Assembly (NCBI GenBank): GCA_013361745.1
Contig: JABFXM010000507.1
Location: 1 to 22,024 of the forward strand
Source: Gemmatimonadaceae bacterium
Lineage (GTDB): Bacteria; Gemmatimonadota; Gemmatimonadetes; Gemmatimonadales; Gemmatimonadaceae
Length of the DNA stretch: 22,024 nucleotides
Reading direction: 5' to 3'
Position numbers and translations under genes: made by a program. Under the pieces are notes generated by a model, which did no database searches, was not told the origin of the DNA, and saw only the letters and a list, made by a program, of their open reading frames with translations. Every line of letters begins with the position of its first letter. Within the stretch, counting starts at the first letter, position 1. This document shows positions 1-8,181 of the stretch, in pieces.

Positions 1-2
1 AC

Positions 3-311
3 AGCACGGTCCCGAACAAGCTCTTCGACTACATGGCGGCGGGGCTGCCGGTGGTGACGTCGAGCGCGATCCCCGCGGCGCGCATCGTTCGCGAGACGGG
101 GGCGGGCGAGGTTTTCACGGCGCGCGATGCGTCCTCGCTCGCGGGCGCCATCGAGCGGCTGCGCGCACCCGAAGCGCGCACGACGCGAGGGGAAGCGGGA
201 CGGCGCGCGGTGCGCGAGCGCTACAACTGGGAGCGCGACAGCGCGACCCTGCTCGCCGCCGTGGAGGGCACGATCGCGCGGCACGCCCGGATTGCCGGGG
301 AGCGGCGATGA
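3..311 (+). CDS. GT4 family glycosyltransferase, C-terminal fragment (5' end outside window)
   Basis: The reading frame is open from base 3 to the TGA at 309-311. The first residues read STVPNKLFDYMAAGLPVV, which is the donor-nucleotide-binding region of GT4 (GT-B fold) glycosyltransferases, where a P-(N/S)-K-L-F-(D/E)-Y-M-A-x-G-x-P-V-V block contains the second acidic residue of the family motif. An internal ATG at 33 falls inside this conserved block and cannot be the true start. Only about 100 C-terminal residues are present; the catalytic N-terminal half lies to the left of the window. The stop overlaps the ATG of the next gene (ATGA, 308-311), so this is the upstream member of a translationally coupled polysaccharide operon. 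The family is secure; donor and acceptor sugars cannot be told. Confidence 0.85.
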   Translation, partial: STVPNKLFDYMAAGLPVVTSSAIPAARIVRETGAGEVFTARDASSLAGAIERLRAPEARTTRGEAGRRAVRERYNWERDSATLLAAVEGTIARHARIAGERR

Positions 312-1630
312 CCACCGGCGTCCATCCAGCGCGCGTCGTCGCGACCCCGTCATCGCTCGATCGCACGACGGCCCTCACGGGCGAGCCGCGGGCCGATGCG
401 CTCATCCTCGTGCTCTCGCTCGCGCTGCTGACGGCGGTGTGGCGGATGCAGGATCTCTTCGCCCCGCTCGGCATCATCCGCCCGACGATCACGACGACGC
501 TCGCGGCCGCGGCGCTCCTCGCGCTCGACACGGGGCGCAGGCGGCGGCTCGAGGCGGCGCGGTCGCTGCCGTTAGGCCTGGCGATCGTGCTGCTGGCGAT
601 CCTCGTGATCGGCGCGCCGGTGAGCATCTGGCCGGGCGGCAGCATCGCCTTCCTCGCGAAAGATCTGATCCCGTCGATCGCGATCGCGGTGCTCGTCGCC
701 GGCGCGGCGCGCGGGGTGCGCGACATCGAGTTCCTGATCACGGTGCTGCTCGCGGGCGCGGCGATCTTCTCGACGTACATCCTGCTCACCGTGCAGGTCG
801 GGCCGACGGGGCGACTCGGGAGGCTGCGCTACTACGACGTGAACGACCTCGCGCTGCTGATCGTGAGCAGCATGCCACTCGCCGTGCTCATGCTGCGGCG
901 CGGGAGCGGGAAGCTGCGCACTCTCTTCGCGATCGCGTGCCTGGGGATCTTCGTCGTCACGCTGGTGCGCAGCGGGTCGCGGGGCGGGTTCCTCGCGTTC
1001 GTCGTCGTCTCGCTCTACATGCTCCTCCGCTATCGCGCCCTGCCGGCGCGCATCCGCGCCGGCGCGGTGATCGGCGGCGCGCTCCTGCTCCTCGTCGCCG
1101 GCTCGAGCCGCTACTGGGACATGATGCAGACGATGCTGCATCCGAAGAGCGACTACAACCTCAACACCTACGACGGGCGGATCGAGATCTGGAAGCGCGG
1201 ACTCGGCTACGTGGGCGCGCACCCGCTGCTCGGCGTCGGTGCCGACGCGTTCCCGGTGGCGGAGGGAGAGCTGTCGACGATGGCGCGGCAGCGTCGCGAG
1301 CTGCACCTGCCGACGAAATGGTCGGTCGCGCACGATGCCTACATTCACATCGCCGCCGAGGGCGGGCTTCTCGCCCTCGCGGCATTCCTGGGGATGGGAG
1401 TCGCGGCGTTCCGGAGCCTCGCGCGTGTCAACCGCGTCGCACGGCAGCCGGGCGGCGATCCGCGCGTCGCGGCGTGCGCGCAGGCGCTCACCGGCGCCTT
1501 CATCGGCTACGCCTTCGCCCAGATCTTCATCTCGGCGCAGTACTTCACCTTCCTCTACGTGCTGGTGGGACTCGTCGCGGCGACGGAAAAAATCGCGCGC
1601 ATGGGGAGCGAGCAGGTGCCGGCGCGATGA
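308..1630 (+). CDS. O-antigen ligase / Wzy-type polymerase-like membrane protein
   Basis: The 440-residue protein is almost entirely hydrophobic segments, roughly ten or more predicted transmembrane helices by eye. A loop motif near residues 221-227 reads RSGSRGG, typical of the O-antigen ligase/polymerase superfamily (Wzy_C). A larger polar, probably periplasmic, loop lies around residues 275-345 (YNLNTYDGRIEIWKRG, GVGADAF), again typical of the family. It probably joins or transfers lipid-linked oligosaccharide units in the periplasm. WaaL-type ligase and Wzy-type polymerase cannot be separated from sequence alone. It starts at an ATG overlapping the previous stop and ends in an ATGA overlap with the deacetylase. 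The codon TTA at 572-574 belongs to the dispersed GTTAGGC motif. Confidence 0.85.
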   Translation: MTTGVHPARVVATPSSLDRTTALTGEPRADALILVLSLALLTAVWRMQDLFAPLGIIRPTITTTLAAAALLALDTGRRRRLEAARSLPLGLAIVLLAILVIGAPVSIWPGGSIAFLAKDLIPSIAIAVLVAGAARGVRDIEFLITVLLAGAAIFSTYILLTVQVGPTGRLGRLRYYDVNDLALLIVSSMPLAVLMLRRGSGKLRTLFAIACLGIFVVTLVRSGSRGGFLAFVVVSLYMLLRYRALPARIRAGAVIGGALLLLVAGSSRYWDMMQTMLHPKSDYNLNTYDGRIEIWKRGLGYVGAHPLLGVGADAFPVAEGELSTMARQRRELHLPTKWSVAHDAYIHIAAEGGLLALAAFLGMGVAAFRSLARVNRVARQPGGDPRVAACAQALTGAFIGYAFAQIFISAQYFTFLYVLVGLVAATEKIARMGSEQVPAR

Positions 1631-2544
1631 CGGCGGCGACGGGAATGCGGGCGCTCGCGAAGCGAGCGGTGGAGCGCACCGTCGTCGGCACGGGCCTCAC
1701 CGCACTGGCGCGACGCGCGCACCGGCGCGAGGTCGTCGTGCTCGGCTATCACAACATCGTCCCCGACGGGGAGCCGATCGTCGGGGACCGCTCCCTGCAC
1801 CTGCCGCAGCGCGAGTTCGCGGCGCAGCTCGACATCCTCGGCGAGACGCACGACGTCATCGCGCTGACCGAGCTCCTCGCGCGAGACGCCGCGTCGACGT
1901 CGCGACCAGCGGCGGTGATCACCTTCGACGACGGCTACCGCGGCGCGGCGACGGCGGGGGCGGCGGAGCTCGCGAGGCGTGGGATGGCGGCGACGATGTT
2001 CGTACCACCGGCGTTCGTCGGCGACGGCACATTCTGGTGGGACGCCTGCGCCATCGACGGTGATCGCGGAGCCTTCCGGCAGCTCGCGCTCACCGTGTGC
2101 CGCGGCGAGGACGCGAAGGTGCGCGCCGAAGCGAAGCGGCGCGGAATCACGGAGCGCGCCGTGCCCGCGCATGCCCGATGCGCGACGCCGGAGGAGCTGC
2201 GGGAGGCGGCGGGAGCGATCGCGATCGGATCCCACAGCTGGAGTCACCCGAACCTCGCGCTGCTCCCACCTGAGACACTGCGTGACGAGCTGACGCGCCC
2301 GATCGACTGGCTGCGCACGGAGCTCGGCGGCTTCGTTCCCTGGCTCGCGTATCCCTACGGGAAGACGTCCGCGCACGTACAGGCAGTCGCGCGCGAGAGC
2401 GGCTACGAGGGGGCGCTGCTCATCGAGGGAGGATGGACGACGCGTCCACCACGGAACCATCACGCGGTGCCGCGGCTCGACGTGCCGGGCGAGGTGTCGC
2501 GCGACGGCTTCGCGATGCGGATCGCCGGCCTCGTCGCCGGGTGA
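1627..2544 (+). CDS. Polysaccharide deacetylase (NodB/CE4 family)
   Basis: The start is the ATG at 1627, inside an ATGA overlap with the preceding stop; the same frame is open much further upstream, but that part is a shadow of the neighbouring gene. The product has 305 residues. It shows CE4/NodB motif 1 as TFDDGY (Asp101 and Asp102: catalytic base and metal ligand) and motif 2 as HSWSH (His203 and His207: metal ligands). A later AYPYG block matches the position of motif 3. No signal peptide is evident; the N-terminus is basic and alanine-rich, so a cytoplasmic or weakly membrane-associated location is possible. It likely removes N- or O-acetyl groups from the polysaccharide or its lipid-linked precursor. 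It overlaps the next gene by GTGA. Confidence 0.88.
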   Translation: MTAATGMRALAKRAVERTVVGTGLTALARRAHRREVVVLGYHNIVPDGEPIVGDRSLHLPQREFAAQLDILGETHDVIALTELLARDAASTSRPAAVITFDDGYRGAATAGAAELARRGMAATMFVPPAFVGDGTFWWDACAIDGDRGAFRQLALTVCRGEDAKVRAEAKRRGITERAVPAHARCATPEELREAAGAIAIGSHSWSHPNLALLPPETLRDELTRPIDWLRTELGGFVPWLAYPYGKTSAHVQAVARESGYEGALLIEGGWTTRPPRNHHAVPRLDVPGEVSRDGFAMRIAGLVAG

Positions 2545-3734
2545 GCGCGCGGACGATCCTCGTCACCGACGGAGAGCAGCGGGCGGCGCTGGCGCTGGTT
2601 CGCTCGCTCGGCCGGGCGGGACACCGCGTTCACGTCACCTCGCGTCGCGGGCGCTCGCTCGCCGGCTCGTCACGCTTCGCGGCGAGCGACCACGAGGTGC
2701 CCGACGTGCTCACCGCGCCGGCGGAGCATGTGGACGCGCTCGTCGCGATCGTCGGGCGCGTCGGCGCCGAAATGCTCATCCCGGTGACGGAGGGCTCGCT
2801 GCTCGCGGTGCTCCCGGAGCGGGAACGCTTCGATGGAGCGACCATCCCCTTCGCCGACTTCGAGCAGTTCAGCGCCATCTCCGACAAGGCACGCGTCCTC
2901 GCCGAGGCGCGAGCGTTAGGCATCGCGGTACCGGAAGCGATCACGGTGCAGGAACGCGCGGAGCTGACGCCCGAGCTCGTGCGGCTCCTGCGCTACCCCG
3001 TCGTGCTGAAGCCCTCGCGCTCGGTGCGGGCCGGCGCGGGCCGATCCTCGAAGCACGAGGTCCGGCACGCCGCGGACGCCGCCGAGCTGCAGCGGATCGG
3101 GCGCGAGCTGCTGGGGAGCGCGTTCCCGCTGCTCGTGCAGCGGCGGATCATCGGACCGGGACAGGGGATCTTCCTGCTCCGCTGGAACGGCCGCACCGTC
3201 GCGCGTTTCGCGCACCGCCGGTTGCGCGAGAAGCCCCCGGCCGGCGGGGTGAGCGTGTACAGCGAGAGCGTCGCCGCCGACGACGCGCTCGTCGCGAAGT
3301 CCGAGGCGCTGCTCGACCGGTTCGCCTGGCGCGGGGTGGCGATGGTCGAGTACAAGGTCGACGCAGCGACGGGGACGCCGTACCTGATGGAGGTGAACGG
3401 TCGCTTCTGGGGCTCGCTGCAGCTCGCGGTCGACGCGGGGGTGGATTTCCCGGCGCTGCTCGTGAGCGCGGCGACGGGGGAGGAGCCGCCGCCAGTGACG
3501 AGCTATCGCGTCGGGGCGCGGAACCGGTGGTGGTGGGGGGACGTCGATCAGCTGCTGACGCGTCTCCGTCGATCGCGGCAACGGCTCTCGCTCCCGCCGG
3601 ACGTCCCGGGCCGCATCACCGCGCTCGGAGAGTTCATCGCGGCGACGCTCGTGCGCGGACGCAACGAGGTGCTGCGCCTCGACGACCCGCGCCCTTTCGT
3701 GCAGGAGACGCTCGACTGGGTGCGCGGGCGATGA
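2541..3734 (+). CDS. ATP-grasp domain ligase (carbamoyl-phosphate-synthase-like fold)
   Basis: I place the start at the GTG at 2541, which overlaps the deacetylase stop (GTGA). Upstream in-frame codons run through the conserved end of the deacetylase and are not credible. The 397-residue product begins with a Rossmann-like pre-ATP-grasp segment (TILVTDGEQRAALALVRSLG). The ATP-grasp core follows, with VVLKPS (Lys157, nucleotide binding) and YLMEVNGRFWGS (Glu284 and Asn286, Mg-ATP ligands). This is the architecture of stand-alone carboxylate-amine/thiol ligases often annotated only as ATP-grasp proteins. In this operon it may attach an amino-acid-like or acyl group to a sugar nucleotide or polysaccharide, but the substrate is unknown. 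It ends in an ATGA overlap with the next GT4 gene. The TTA codon at 2916 lies in the GTTAGGC motif. Confidence 0.85.
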   Translation: MSARTILVTDGEQRAALALVRSLGRAGHRVHVTSRRGRSLAGSSRFAASDHEVPDVLTAPAEHVDALVAIVGRVGAEMLIPVTEGSLLAVLPERERFDGATIPFADFEQFSAISDKARVLAEARALGIAVPEAITVQERAELTPELVRLLRYPVVLKPSRSVRAGAGRSSKHEVRHAADAAELQRIGRELLGSAFPLLVQRRIIGPGQGIFLLRWNGRTVARFAHRRLREKPPAGGVSVYSESVAADDALVAKSEALLDRFAWRGVAMVEYKVDAATGTPYLMEVNGRFWGSLQLAVDAGVDFPALLVSAATGEEPPPVTSYRVGARNRWWWGDVDQLLTRLRRSRQRLSLPPDVPGRITALGEFIAATLVRGRNEVLRLDDPRPFVQETLDWVRGR

Positions 3735-4831
3735 GGATCGCGCTGCTCAACGAGACCGGGGGCCCCGGTGGCGCGGAGCACATGTTGCTCAACCTCGCCG
3801 AGGGGCTGCGCGCACGCGGGCACGAGGTGATCCCCATAGGGCCCGACAACCGCAACCCCTGGCTCGGGGAGCAGTTCGTCGCGCGCGGCTTCTCGCCCGA
3901 GCGCTATTCGATGCGGCACCTCGTCGATCCGCGTGCTTTGCGGCAGATCGCGGCGATCCTGCGCCGACGCGGGGCGGAAGTCGCGCACAGCCACGAGTTC
4001 ACGATGGGGGTGTACGGCGCCGCCGCGGCCAGGATGGCGCGCATCCCGCACGTGCTGACGATGCACGGGGGGCGCTACTACGCCGGCCGGCTGCAGCGCC
4101 GCCTGGCGTTAGGCATCGCGGCGCGGGCGAGCGGCGCGGTGGTCGGTGTATCGTCGGCGGTGGCGCGCGACCTCGAGCGGACGCTGCACCTGCGCCGCGG
4201 GAGCGTGCGCGTCGTGCCTAACGGCGTGCCGGAGCGACACGGCGACGGTGCGCGGATCCGCCGCGAGCTCGGACTCGGCGACGACGACCGCCTCGTGCTC
4301 GCCGTGGGCAACCTCTATCCGGTGAAGGGGCACATCGTGCTGCTGCGCGCCATCGCGGCCTCGTCGGCCACGGGCGGCGCGCGGCGAACCGTGGTCGCGA
4401 TCGCGGGGCGCGGGGAGGAGGAGGCACGGCTGCGCGCCTACGCGCGCGAGGCGGGGATCGAGGAGCGGGTGAAGCTGCTCGGCTATCGCCCGGACGGCGC
4501 CGACCTGCTCGCGGCGGCCGATGTCTACGTCATGCCCTCGCTCTCGGAGGGGCTGCCGCTCGCGCTGCTCGAGGCGATGACGGCGGGACGAGCGGTCGTC
4601 GCGTCGCGCGTCGGCGGGATCCCCGAGGTCGTGCGCGACGGCGAGCACGCGCTGCTCGTTCCGCCCGGGGATCACGAGGCGCTCGCGGCGACGCTCGAGC
4701 GCGTGCTCGATGACGCGTCGCTCCGCGAGCGGCTGGGGAACGCGGCGCGGCAGCGCGCGCTCGCCGAGTACGGCATCGAGCGGATGGTCGACGCGTACCA
4801 GGAGATCTACACCGCGCTCGTCGATCGCTGA
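3731..4831 (+). CDS. GT4 family glycosyltransferase
   Basis: The start is the ATG at 3731, overlapping the ATP-grasp stop; it gives a 366-residue product beginning MRIALLNETGGPGGAEHMLL, a normal GT-B N-terminus with a glycine-rich GGAE loop. Other family blocks are HSHEFTMGVYGA (N-domain), VVPNGV, AVGNLYPVKGH (start of the C-domain) and the EX7E pair in SEGLPLALLEAM (Glu273 and Glu281), followed by VGGIPEVV. It transfers a sugar from a nucleotide donor to a lipid-linked acceptor at the inner face of the cytoplasmic membrane. It is the last gene of the five-gene overlapping chain and ends 18 bases before the convergent lipoprotein gene. It contains two copies of the dispersed GTTAGGC motif (4108 and, inverted, 4216). 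Confidence 0.9.
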   Translation: MRIALLNETGGPGGAEHMLLNLAEGLRARGHEVIPIGPDNRNPWLGEQFVARGFSPERYSMRHLVDPRALRQIAAILRRRGAEVAHSHEFTMGVYGAAAARMARIPHVLTMHGGRYYAGRLQRRLALGIAARASGAVVGVSSAVARDLERTLHLRRGSVRVVPNGVPERHGDGARIRRELGLGDDDRLVLAVGNLYPVKGHIVLLRAIAASSATGGARRTVVAIAGRGEEEARLRAYAREAGIEERVKLLGYRPDGADLLAAADVYVMPSLSEGLPLALLEAMTAGRAVVASRVGGIPEVVRDGEHALLVPPGDHEALAATLERVLDDASLRERLGNAARQRALAEYGIERMVDAYQEIYTALVDR

Positions 4832-4849
4832 ACGCGGCAGGGTTTGAGG

Positions 4850-6487
4850 TCAGTTGCGCGCGTAGTAGGTCCAGCCCTGCCACCACTGCAATCCCCCCGC
4901 GCCGGTGACGCCGCGGTAGGCCGTGGGGAAGATCGCGCTGCCTGCGCGCGCGGCGACGCGGCCGGTGAAGGGCGTCATTCCCCCGTGCGCGATGGGCGAT
5001 CCACCGGCGGGATCCCAATCGAAGGTCCCGGTGGACGGCTCGTAGCGCACGAAGAGCGAGGCGGCATCGAGGGTCGACTCCTCGATCGAGGCGCCGGCGA
5101 ACTTCTCGCGCTGCCCGTAGAATGCGCCGCTCGGGTCGAAGTCGGCGCCGTTCTGCGTCATGAAGACGTTGCGGATGGTGATGCTGTCGCGCTGCCGCAT
5201 CGTCTCGGTGAAGTCGTCGCGAATCGTGAGCCCCGTCTTCGGCCAGCGCGCGACGACACCGTTGACGAGCGTCGCTCCGCTCCCGCGTCGAAGGAGGATC
5301 CCGTTTCCGCCGTAGCGATCGACGTCCCAGTTCCAGGGGCCGATCGCGACGAAGTTCGCGAGGAATGGCATCGAGTACGGTGCCGCGTCGAAGTTCGACG
5401 GGCAGCCGGTGACGCCCGCCTCGCATCCGTCCGACTCGAGGAAGTTGCGATCGTCGGAGCCCGTCCCGTCGTAGCCGTCGATGACGGTGGACATCACCGC
5501 GATCACGTACTGATTCTGCCCGCTGTAGCCCTGCGAGACGTCGAGCGCGTCATCCTGTGGCTCGTAGACGACGAGGAAACGACCGTTCACGGTGCCGCCG
5601 AACCACTTGATCCCGTCGTCGAGGCCGGCCAGCGTCTCGATGTACTCGAGCGTGGTCTTCCGGCCGACGGCGTAGAGCGAGAGGCTGTTCATCTTCTCGT
5701 TCGGGCCGATGCGCGCGCCGGCGAACTCGATCCGGACGAAGCGCAGCACGCCGCTGTCGTCGTCGTCGTTGGTGCCGCCGGCGTAGTCCACCGTGCCGCC
5801 GGGCGGGCCTTCGGTCTGGATGTTCCGGACCTGGAGGTTGATCCGCGCATTGCCGACGATGGAGAGCCCGCCCCACTCGCCGGGGCGGCGGCGCCCGGGC
5901 GCGCGCTGGGAGGTGAAGACGATCGGATGCGTTCCGCTCCCTTCCGCGTAGATCTTCGCGCCGCGGTCGATGAGCAGCGAGCTGCCGACGACGTTGGTGT
6001 CGCCGACGATCTTCGTCCCCGCCCCGATGCGGAGCACGGCACCGGCGCGCACGCGCACCGGCCCGTGCAGCACGTAGAGCGTATCGGCGGTGAGGGTGCG
6101 GGAGGCCGTGATGTCCCCCGAGAGCTGCGCGGTTCCGCGGCCCGTCGCGAGAGTCATCCCCTCGACGGGGCCCGCCCATGCGCTCGTCGTCGAGGAGCGC
6201 CTCGCGGCGACACGGTAGCGATACGTCGTCGAAGGCTCGAGGCTCGTGTCGTCGAACCTGGTGCCCGACGTCGTGCCGACGTCGGCGAAGTCGCCGGTCG
6301 CGAGCGCGCGCTGCACGACGTAGCTGTCCGCGTTGCTCGCGCGCGACCAGGAGAGCCGGATGCTGTTCGCCGAAGTCGCCGCCGCGGAAAGCCCGCCGGG
6401 CACGCCGAGCGTCCGCGGCCCTGTCGAGTCGTGGCAGGCGACGGCGGCCACCATCGCCGCGATGCACCAGAATCCCGGTCGCTTCAT
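4850..6487 (-). CDS. Secreted lipoprotein with FN3-like domain and beta-helix-like repeat region
   Basis: I prefer the ATG at 6487 (MKRPGFWCIAAMVAAVAC), which gives a clean signal peptide and a lipobox cysteine at residue 18; an ATG at 6502 would add five residues. The mature end CHDSTGP resembles many Gemmatimonadota lipoproteins. The protein has 545 residues. Residues about 29-100 look like a fibronectin type III domain (GLSAAATSANSIRLSWS ... YRYRVAAR). The rest is rich in G, D, N and short beta-strands (GAVLRIGAGTKIVGD, WGGLSIVGNARIN, DDDDSGVLRFVRIEFAG), as in right-handed beta-helix surface proteins; the D-rich stretch may bind calcium. A CEAGVTGC pair may form a disulfide. No catalytic motif is recognised. 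It follows the flippase on the same strand after 67 bases, so a cell-surface polysaccharide-related role is possible but unproven. Confidence 0.8.
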   Translation of the reverse strand: MKRPGFWCIAAMVAAVACHDSTGPRTLGVPGGLSAAATSANSIRLSWSRASNADSYVVQRALATGDFADVGTTSGTRFDDTSLEPSTTYRYRVAARRSSTTSAWAGPVEGMTLATGRGTAQLSGDITASRTLTADTLYVLHGPVRVRAGAVLRIGAGTKIVGDTNVVGSSLLIDRGAKIYAEGSGTHPIVFTSQRAPGRRRPGEWGGLSIVGNARINLQVRNIQTEGPPGGTVDYAGGTNDDDDSGVLRFVRIEFAGARIGPNEKMNSLSLYAVGRKTTLEYIETLAGLDDGIKWFGGTVNGRFLVVYEPQDDALDVSQGYSGQNQYVIAVMSTVIDGYDGTGSDDRNFLESDGCEAGVTGCPSNFDAAPYSMPFLANFVAIGPWNWDVDRYGGNGILLRRGSGATLVNGVVARWPKTGLTIRDDFTETMRQRDSITIRNVFMTQNGADFDPSGAFYGQREKFAGASIEESTLDAASLFVRYEPSTGTFDWDPAGGSPIAHGGMTPFTGRVAARAGSAIFPTAYRGVTGAGGLQWWQGWTYYARN

Positions 6488-6520
6488 CGAAGTGTCGGAC
6501 ATGCTCCGCGATTACGTCAG

Positions 6521-6536
6521 TGCAGGGGTTGTGCCC
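6521..6536 (-). promoter_or_regulatory. Candidate sigma-54-type -24/-12 element upstream of the lipoprotein gene
   Basis: On the minus strand this reads GGGCACAACCCCTGCA. Compared with TGGCACR-N4-TTGCW it keeps GG and GC at the required 10-base spacing, the CACA block and the final TGCA, with mismatches at the first T and at one T of TTGC. The predicted start of transcription (near 6510) would lie 8-23 bases before the possible start codons. It was found by eye, and GC-rich DNA gives chance matches. Confidence 0.3.
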
Positions 6537-6554
6537 GCTCTCACGCGCCGACCG

Positions 6555-8102
6555 TCAGCGTCGCAGCTCGCGGAGCAGCGCGAGGAAGGCACGGAGGCGC
6601 GCGCGGTGCAGCGTCCACATCACCGCGGAGTACGTCACGACGCCGGCCGCGACCTCGATCGCGAAGCGCGCCGCGAGCGGAAGCCCGGCGGCGAGCAGGC
6701 GCGCGGCCACGACCGCCGCCGCCATGAGGAGGGTGCCGCTCACCGCCGGCCAGAGCGCGCGCATGTACTCGCCGACGCCGACGCCGAGCGTGCGCATCGT
6801 CCGCACGTACATCGGTGTCGAGACGATCGGGAACCCGATGATCCAGGCGAGCGCGACGCCGGCCGTCCCGGCGGTGCGCGCCCCGACGTAGAACATCACC
6901 GGCAGCACGAGCGCGGCGAGGATGGTGAAATGCATGTTGCTCTTCGCCTGGCCGGTCGCGACGAGCACGGGCGAGAGCAGCGTCGCGAGCGAGCGATAAC
7001 CCGAGTACACGCCGAGCAGCGCGAGCGGGACGATCGCCGGCCGCCACCGCTCGCCGAGCGCGAGGAGGACGAAGTGATCCGCGGTGAGGGCAAGGCCGAT
7101 CGAGAGCGGGAGCGCGACGACGGCGAGCCCTTCGCTGATCGCGAGAAAGTAGCGCCGCAGCGCGCCGCGATCCTCCCGGACCGCGGCGAGCACGCTCGGC
7201 ATCACCCGGCTCACGAGCTGGCTGACGCGATCGACCGGGATCGTCGCGATCGTCCAGCCGAAGGTGTAGCCGCCGAGCGCGATCTTGCCGAGCACGCGGC
7301 CGACGACCGCGAAGTCGGCGTTGGTGTAGACGTACCACGCGATCTTCGACGCCGAGACCTGCCATCCGAAGGCGACCGCGGCTCGGAGCGAACGAAGCCC
7401 GCGCGGGAGCGCGAGGCGATGACGCGCCCACACGATCGCCGCGATCGTGGTGACGACGGCGCTGAGCATCTGGCCGTAGACGAGCGCGCGGTATCGCCAG
7501 CCGGCGATCGCGAGGGCGAGCGTGCCGACGGTGAGCGAGAGCGCCGCGACGCCGTCGAGCAGCGCGAGCTTCCGGAAGCCGAGGTCGCGCGAGAGCACCG
7601 CGCGCGGGAGCATCTGGAAGGAGGTGACGAAGAATGCGATCGCGAGCATCGTCACGATCCACGCGACCTGCGGCTCTCCGTAGAACCGCGCGAGCGGCCG
7701 CGCGAGGAGGATGGAGAGGAGCGAGAACACGGCGCCGTAGACGATCGACAGCCCTCCCAGCCGCGCGACCGCGTCACGATCCTCGCCGACGCCGTGACGC
7801 TGCACGATCGCGGCGCCGAGGCCGAGGTCGTAGATCGGCGCGACGAAGCCGGCGTAAACCATCGCCATTCCGAAGAGCCCGTAGTCGGCGGGGGTGAGCA
7901 GCCGCGCGACGAGGAGCGTCGACGCCCAGCTCAGGATCTGCGTCGCCCACTTCATCCCGGCCGTCCACGCGACCCCCACGAGCAGCGAGCGATCGAGGGT
8001 GCGCAGCTTCGTCGCCGGCGCGGGCGGGCCGACGACCTCGCTGGTCGTCTTCGGCGACGGATCGGGCGCGACGATCGCGCCGGCGGCAGGGTCGGTGGTC
8101 AC
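6555..8102 (-). CDS. Wzx-type oligosaccharide flippase (MOP superfamily)
   Basis: The start is uncertain. I choose the GTG at 8102 (MTTDPAAGAIVAPDPS), because further in-frame sequence upstream runs into the divergent glycosyltransferase. The product then has 515 residues: a short polar N-terminus followed by about 12-14 hydrophobic helices. Family-typical segments are SLLVGVAWTAGMKWATQILS, ARLLTPADYGLFGMA (the conserved L-x-P-x-D-Y-G-x-F/Y-G block of polysaccharide flippases) and LGLGAAIVQR. It probably translocates undecaprenyl-linked oligosaccharide across the inner membrane, complementing the O-antigen ligase/polymerase-like protein encoded at 308-1630. It is divergent from the GT4 gene at 8182 and is followed on its own strand by the lipoprotein gene. 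Confidence 0.88.
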   Translation of the reverse strand: MTTDPAAGAIVAPDPSPKTTSEVVGPPAPATKLRTLDRSLLVGVAWTAGMKWATQILSWASTLLVARLLTPADYGLFGMAMVYAGFVAPIYDLGLGAAIVQRHGVGEDRDAVARLGGLSIVYGAVFSLLSILLARPLARFYGEPQVAWIVTMLAIAFFVTSFQMLPRAVLSRDLGFRKLALLDGVAALSLTVGTLALAIAGWRYRALVYGQMLSAVVTTIAAIVWARHRLALPRGLRSLRAAVAFGWQVSASKIAWYVYTNADFAVVGRVLGKIALGGYTFGWTIATIPVDRVSQLVSRVMPSVLAAVREDRGALRRYFLAISEGLAVVALPLSIGLALTADHFVLLALGERWRPAIVPLALLGVYSGYRSLATLLSPVLVATGQAKSNMHFTILAALVLPVMFYVGARTAGTAGVALAWIIGFPIVSTPMYVRTMRTLGVGVGEYMRALWPAVSGTLLMAAAVVAARLLAAGLPLAARFAIEVAAGVVTYSAVMWTLHRARLRAFLALLRELRR

Positions 8103-8181
8103 GCCGCGAGAACATTGCGCGCCCCGTGCCACCGATCGATTCCGAGTCTGCCGGTGCCCGCTTCTTGCCCTTCGCTTCCTC
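8103..8181. promoter_or_regulatory. Divergent intergenic region between flippase and GT4 genes
   Basis: These 79 bases separate the two divergent starts and must hold promoter information for at least one side, unless both starts are mis-set. On the minus strand 8131-8116 reads TGGCACGGGGCGCGCA. This is a perfect TGGCACG half-site with GC at the correct 10-base spacing, although the TT of the -12 box is replaced by GC. It is a weak-to-moderate sigma-54 candidate for the flippase, and its predicted start point (near 8105) would leave almost no leader before the GTG at 8102. I see no comparable element for the plus-strand GT4. Confidence 0.3.

Noticed and set aside
127..1626. Long N-terminal extension of the deacetylase frame
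   Set aside because: It is a shadow of the O-antigen ligase-like gene; the real start is the ATG at 1627 in an ATGA overlap.
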